Assembly (NCBI GenBank): GCA_038229875.1
Contig: JBBROA010000060.1
Coordinates: 1-25,501 of the forward strand
Length of the DNA: 25,501 bases
Direction of reading: 5' to 3'
Source: JALYUA01 sp038229875
GTDB lineage: Bacteria > Acidobacteriota > Thermoanaerobaculia > UBA5066 > Gp7-AA6
In this document: piece by piece, positions 23,085-25,501 of the stretch
Layout of the letters: the number at the start of each line of letters is the position of its first letter
Numbering within the stretch: position 1 is the first letter of the stretch
Translations under genes and position numbers: made by a program
Notes under the pieces: generated by a model
Databases searched by the model: none
What the model was told of the DNA's origin: nothing
Seen by the model: only the letters and a program-made list of their open reading frames with translations

Positions 23085-23687
23085 CTGCGCGCGATCGTCG
23101 GCCTCGGGAACCCCGGGGATCGATACGACGACACGCGCCACAACGCGGGGTTCCGCGTCGTGGAGGCGCTCGCCGCAGCGGAAGGAATTCGGATCCGGTC
23201 TCGGGAATGTCAGTCTCGGGTGGGTCGCGGAAACGTCGGGAGCACCCCGGTGCTGCTGGCGCTTCCCCAGACCTACATGAACGCCTCGGGTGAGGCGGTC
23301 TCGGCTCTTTGCAAGAAAAACGGCATCGATCCCTCGGAGGTCTGCGTCGTCTCAGACGACATCGACCTGCCCCTCGGGACCCTGCGTATGCGCGCGCGGG
23401 GCTCTGCGGGGGGGCAGAAGGGGATCGCTTCCATCGTCTCGGCCCTCGGGACGAGCGACTTTCCGCGATTGCGTGTGGGCATTCGCGGCGAGCGCTACTC
23501 CCGGGAGCGCGATCTCGGCGATTACGTGCTCGAGCCCTTTGCGAAAGGGGAGCGCGCGATCTTCGAGGACGCGATCGGCCGCGCGGTCGAAGCGCTCTTA
23601 ATCTGGCTCACCGACGGAATCGACGCCGCCATGAGAAGCGCGAACCCTAAACCTTCCTCTCCGGCTCCCGCCTCGGAGCCGGATTGA
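23085..23687 (+). CDS. pth: Peptidyl-tRNA hydrolase, CTG start
   Basis: Pth frees tRNA from peptidyl-tRNA released by stalled ribosomes. The 200-residue protein has the family opening RAIVGLGNPGDRYDDTRHNAG with catalytic His19, LPQTYMNASG with Asn66, and Asp91 in SDDIDLPLG. The frame contains the rplY stop TAG at 23079-23081, so initiation must occur between it and the conserved glycines. CTG 23085 is the only NTG codon in frame there and has AGGAG nine bases upstream. GTG 23160 would remove the catalytic histidine. The rplY-pth order is widespread. The last 15 residues are Pro/Ser-rich. Confidence 0.92.
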   Translation: MRAIVGLGNPGDRYDDTRHNAGFRVVEALAAAEGIRIRSRECQSRVGRGNVGSTPVLLALPQTYMNASGEAVSALCKKNGIDPSEVCVVSDDIDLPLGTLRMRARGSAGGQKGIASIVSALGTSDFPRLRVGIRGERYSRERDLGDYVLEPFAKGERAIFEDAIGRAVEALLIWLTDGIDAAMRSANPKPSSPAPASEPD

Positions 23688-23706
23688 CATCCATGAGGAG
23701 GAACGC

Positions 23707-24177
23707 ATGAGGCTGTACGACATCGTCATCCTGGTGACCCCGGATCTCTCCGAAGAGGACGCGGCGAAGCTGACGTCCGACCACAAGAAAATCCTGACCG
23801 ACGGCGGCGCGGAAATCGTCAAGGACGAGCCGTGGGGCCGCCGGCGCCTCGCCTTCCCGATCCTGAGGAAGAAAGAGGCCTTCTACCACTACGTTCAGGT
23901 GAACTCGGACCCGCCCGCGATCGCCGAGCTCGAGCGTCGGCTGAAGCTCTCCGACCAGGTCCTGCGGCACCTCGCGGTCCGAGCCGACGAAGAGTTGAAG
24001 CGCGCGGCCAAGAGCGCCGAAAAGATCAGGCTGAAGCAGATCAAGCGTCCCCCTCGTCCGGCTCCGGTCGGAGCGGAGGGCTCTGCGTCCGGCGGCCCCG
24101 GCCCTTCGGGTGGATTCGGAGATCGGGATCGGGATCGCGACCGGGACCGCGACCGGGATCAAAGGAGTGACTCATGA
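23707..24177 (+). CDS. rpsF: 30S ribosomal protein S6 with Arg-Asp tail
   Basis: S6 pairs with S18 in the platform of the small subunit. Residues 1-100 are a normal S6 fold (MRLYDIVILVTPDLSEED, KDEPWGRRRLAFPI, KKEAFYHYVQV, LRHLAVRADEE). A tail of about 55 residues follows, ending in seven Asp-Arg dipeptides encoded by a GAYCGS hexamer repeat at 24121-24160. ATG 23707 follows AGGAGG. The TGA overlaps the rpsR ATG (ATGA), the usual S6-S18 coupling. Acidic C-terminal extensions of S6 occur elsewhere; an alternating-charge tail is less common. Confidence 0.95.
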   Translation: MRLYDIVILVTPDLSEEDAAKLTSDHKKILTDGGAEIVKDEPWGRRRLAFPILRKKEAFYHYVQVNSDPPAIAELERRLKLSDQVLRHLAVRADEELKRAAKSAEKIRLKQIKRPPRPAPVGAEGSASGGPGPSGGFGDRDRDRDRDRDRDQRSDS

Positions 24178-24467
24178 CCGCCATGCCGAGCCGCTCGGGA
24201 GGCCGCGGGGCCGCGAAGGACCGCGACGGCAAGACTCCAGGCCGCAAGAAGTTCTTCGTCCGCCGCCGTAAGGTCTGCAAGTTCTGCGCGGAGCACATCG
24301 AGTACGTCGATTGGAAGGACATCAAGTTGCTCCAGGGGTTCATCCCCGAGCGCGGCAAGATTCTCCCGCGCCGTATCTCGGGCACGTGCGCACTGCACCA
24401 GCGCAAGCTGCAGACCGCGATCAAGCGCGCTCGATCGATCGCTCTCCTGCCTTACGCCACGGACTGA
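24174..24467 (+). CDS. rpsR: 30S ribosomal protein S18, zinc-type
   Basis: S18 binds 16S rRNA with S6. The 97 residues contain a basic, glycine-rich head, then KFFVRRRKVCKFC and the core DWKDIKLLQGFIPERGKILPRRISGTCALHQRKL. Cys35 and Cys38 form a CxxC and Cys72 and His75 a CxxxH, so the zinc-binding form of S18 is retained. AAAGGAG lies eight bases before ATG 24174. RimI, encoded at 2577-3062, would acetylate this protein at its N-terminal alanine in E. coli, but here residue 2 is threonine, so acetylation is less certain. Confidence 0.96.
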   Translation: MTAMPSRSGGRGAAKDRDGKTPGRKKFFVRRRKVCKFCAEHIEYVDWKDIKLLQGFIPERGKILPRRISGTCALHQRKLQTAIKRARSIALLPYATD

Positions 24468-24495
24468 CGCACGGAAACCCCTCTCTCGCGTCGAG

Positions 24496-24539
24496 GTTTT
24501 CAGCCGGGGCCGCGGGGTGGCCCGATCCCGGCTGAGAAC
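24496..24539. promoter_or_regulatory. 13-bp hairpin between rpsR and the DUF2232 gene
   Basis: Arms 24496-24508 and 24527-24539 (GTTTTCAGCCGGG / CCCGGCTGAGAAC) pair at 13 positions with one G-U, around an 18-base loop that can itself fold. No T-run follows, so it may attenuate, process or protect the message rather than end it. Confidence 0.5.
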
Positions 24540-24556
24540 GCCTGACGGGACCGCCG

Positions 24557-25501
24557 ATGTCCACACCCGCGCCGGAGACGGTCCCGCCGCCGGAGTCTCG
24601 TCCGCCGGTTCCCCCGTTTGCCGAGACCCTGCTCGCTGCCCTGGCTTCCGCCCTGCTGTTCTCGCTTTTCCTGCTCCTGCCTCTGGCGGGATCCGCCGCG
24701 CTGGCGTTTGCGGGCGTGCCTCTCGTGCGGCTCGCGCATCGCCGCGGCCTCGGCCCGGGAATCGCGGCCGCCGCTCTCTCCTCGGGGATCCTGGCCGCGC
24801 TCGGATGGACCACGGGCGGGGTGGGGGACGCGGCCGCGGCGGCCCTCCTTGCGGCGGTATCGATGGCGCTGCCCGTCCTCTTTGCGGGGTGGGTCCGCCG
24901 CGGCGCCTCCGCCTCCACGGCCTTTCTGCTTCTTTGCGCCGCGGGTTTCGCCCTCTTGAGCGGCGCGCTTCTTCTGCGGGAGGCGACGGTCGGACGATCC
25001 ATCCGGACCGAGATCGGCGCCGCCTTCGACGCCATGTCCCCGGCCCGGCCCCCGGCGCCGCCCGCGGGGAAACCTCCGCTCGATCCGGAAACGGCCGCAC
25101 AACTGAAGGCCACCTTCACCCGCTTCAAGGAATTCGCCCAGGCGTACTGGCTGGGGTTGGTCGGCGCCTCGTGGGTTCTGGCGGCCGCGATCGCCTATTT
25201 CGTAGGAGCCTGGAGCGCGCGTCCGGCGCCTTCCGCGGAGCTGACGCGCTTCGAGAGGCTCCGGGTTCCGGCGCCCGTCGTGGCGCTGTTTGCCGCGTCC
25301 GGCGCGGGATTTGCGCTCCTGCCGGGAGCGGGTCGGGCCTGGTCCGGCGACCTCCTGCTACCCCTGTCGGCCTTGTATTTTCTGGCCGGTCTCTCTATCA
25401 TCTGCCACTTCGCCCGAAGGTGGTTTCGGGCGCGGATCCTCCGCGCTGGTCTCTATGCCCTGGTGGTCTACTTCCCGTTGAACGTGGCAGTGGGTCTCCT
25501 C
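24557..25501 (+). CDS. DUF2232 (YybS-like) integral membrane protein, 3' end cut by the window
   Basis: ATG 24557 opens a frame that stays open for 315 codons to the window edge. After a proline-rich head come successive hydrophobic helices (LLAALASALLFSLFLLLPLA and others), a hydrophilic loop (about residues 160-190), and a later segment ending in AELTRFERLRVPAPVVALF, the type of motif that precedes the last helices of DUF2232 proteins. Genes of this family commonly sit between rpsR and rplI, which supports the call; rplI would be expected just beyond the window. Function is unknown. Ribosome-binding signal is weak (GACGGGA). Confidence 0.72.
   Translation, partial: MSTPAPETVPPPESRPPVPPFAETLLAALASALLFSLFLLLPLAGSAALAFAGVPLVRLAHRRGLGPGIAAAALSSGILAALGWTTGGVGDAAAAALLAAVSMALPVLFAGWVRRGASASTAFLLLCAAGFALLSGALLLREATVGRSIRTEIGAAFDAMSPARPPAPPAGKPPLDPETAAQLKATFTRFKEFAQAYWLGLVGASWVLAAAIAYFVGAWSARPAPSAELTRFERLRVPAPVVALFAASGAGFALLPGAGRAWSGDLLLPLSALYFLAGLSIICHFARRWFRARILRAGLYALVVYFPLNVAVGLL

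Noticed and set aside
1..25501. A horizontally acquired island or mobile element
   Set aside because: Base composition and codon style look uniform, the genes are core functions, and no integrase, transposase, phage gene or attachment-site duplication around tRNA-Gln was seen.

Overview
The window is GC-rich, densely packed chromosomal DNA from a free-living bacterium. It carries housekeeping genes for phospholipid head groups, mismatch repair, tRNA modification and quality control, peptidoglycan export and recycling, isoprenoid and PRPP synthesis, and translation. An outer membrane is implied by a LolB-like lipoprotein next to a periplasmic TPR protein. The gene content (SpoVG beside IspE, the archaeal-type short Psd, paired MshEN-domain proteins, DUF2232 after rpsR) suggests Acidobacteriota or a nearby phylum. 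That placement is an inference from gene order and style, not from a marker phylogeny. Codon use looks uniform throughout, and I see no transposase, phage gene or CRISPR array.

Layout. 1-728: the 3' end of an unknown gene, then a VOC-family protein. 765-2436 (minus): a ydcH-psd-pssA operon with a good promoter, making phosphatidylserine and phosphatidylethanolamine. 2577-3735 (minus): tsaB-rimI. 3806-7413 (plus): mutS-nagZ. 7398-7620: palindromic and 18-bp tandem repeats where nagZ converges on ssb. 7634-8068 (minus): ssb. 8205-8443: a structured dispersed repeat just before murJ-dtd (8471-10550, plus). 10547-14962 (minus): a four-gene cluster of an MshEN-domain protein, an HU/IHF protein, a second MshEN-domain paralogue and an M50 site-2 protease. 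14963-15322: a gene-free stretch with a T-box-like antiterminator pointing toward the next operon.

15323-19506 (plus): TPR protein, LolB-like lipoprotein, ispE, spoVG and tRNA-Gln(UUG). 19592-20998: small genes (ABM-domain protein, a small Cys-containing protein on the minus strand, a lipoprotein) and a 5'-truncated PP2C/SpoIIE phosphatase. 21010-21254: the second copy of the structured repeat, directly before prs. 21270-25501 (plus): prs, rplY, pth, rpsF, rpsR and a DUF2232 membrane protein that runs off the edge. TPR-lolB-ispE-prs-rplY-pth is the gene order known from Pseudomonas-type genomes, here with spoVG, tRNA-Gln and a few small genes inserted.

The least ordinary signals are three. 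(1) A roughly 200-bp intergenic element occurs in two full copies, with hairpins that keep pairing through compensatory changes, each directly upstream of a housekeeping gene (murJ, prs); a partial inverted copy overlaps the nagZ stop codon. (2) A T-box antiterminator-like fold lies in front of a TPR/lipoprotein operon instead of an aminoacyl-tRNA synthetase. (3) psd and pth can only be completed at their N termini by starting at CTG.
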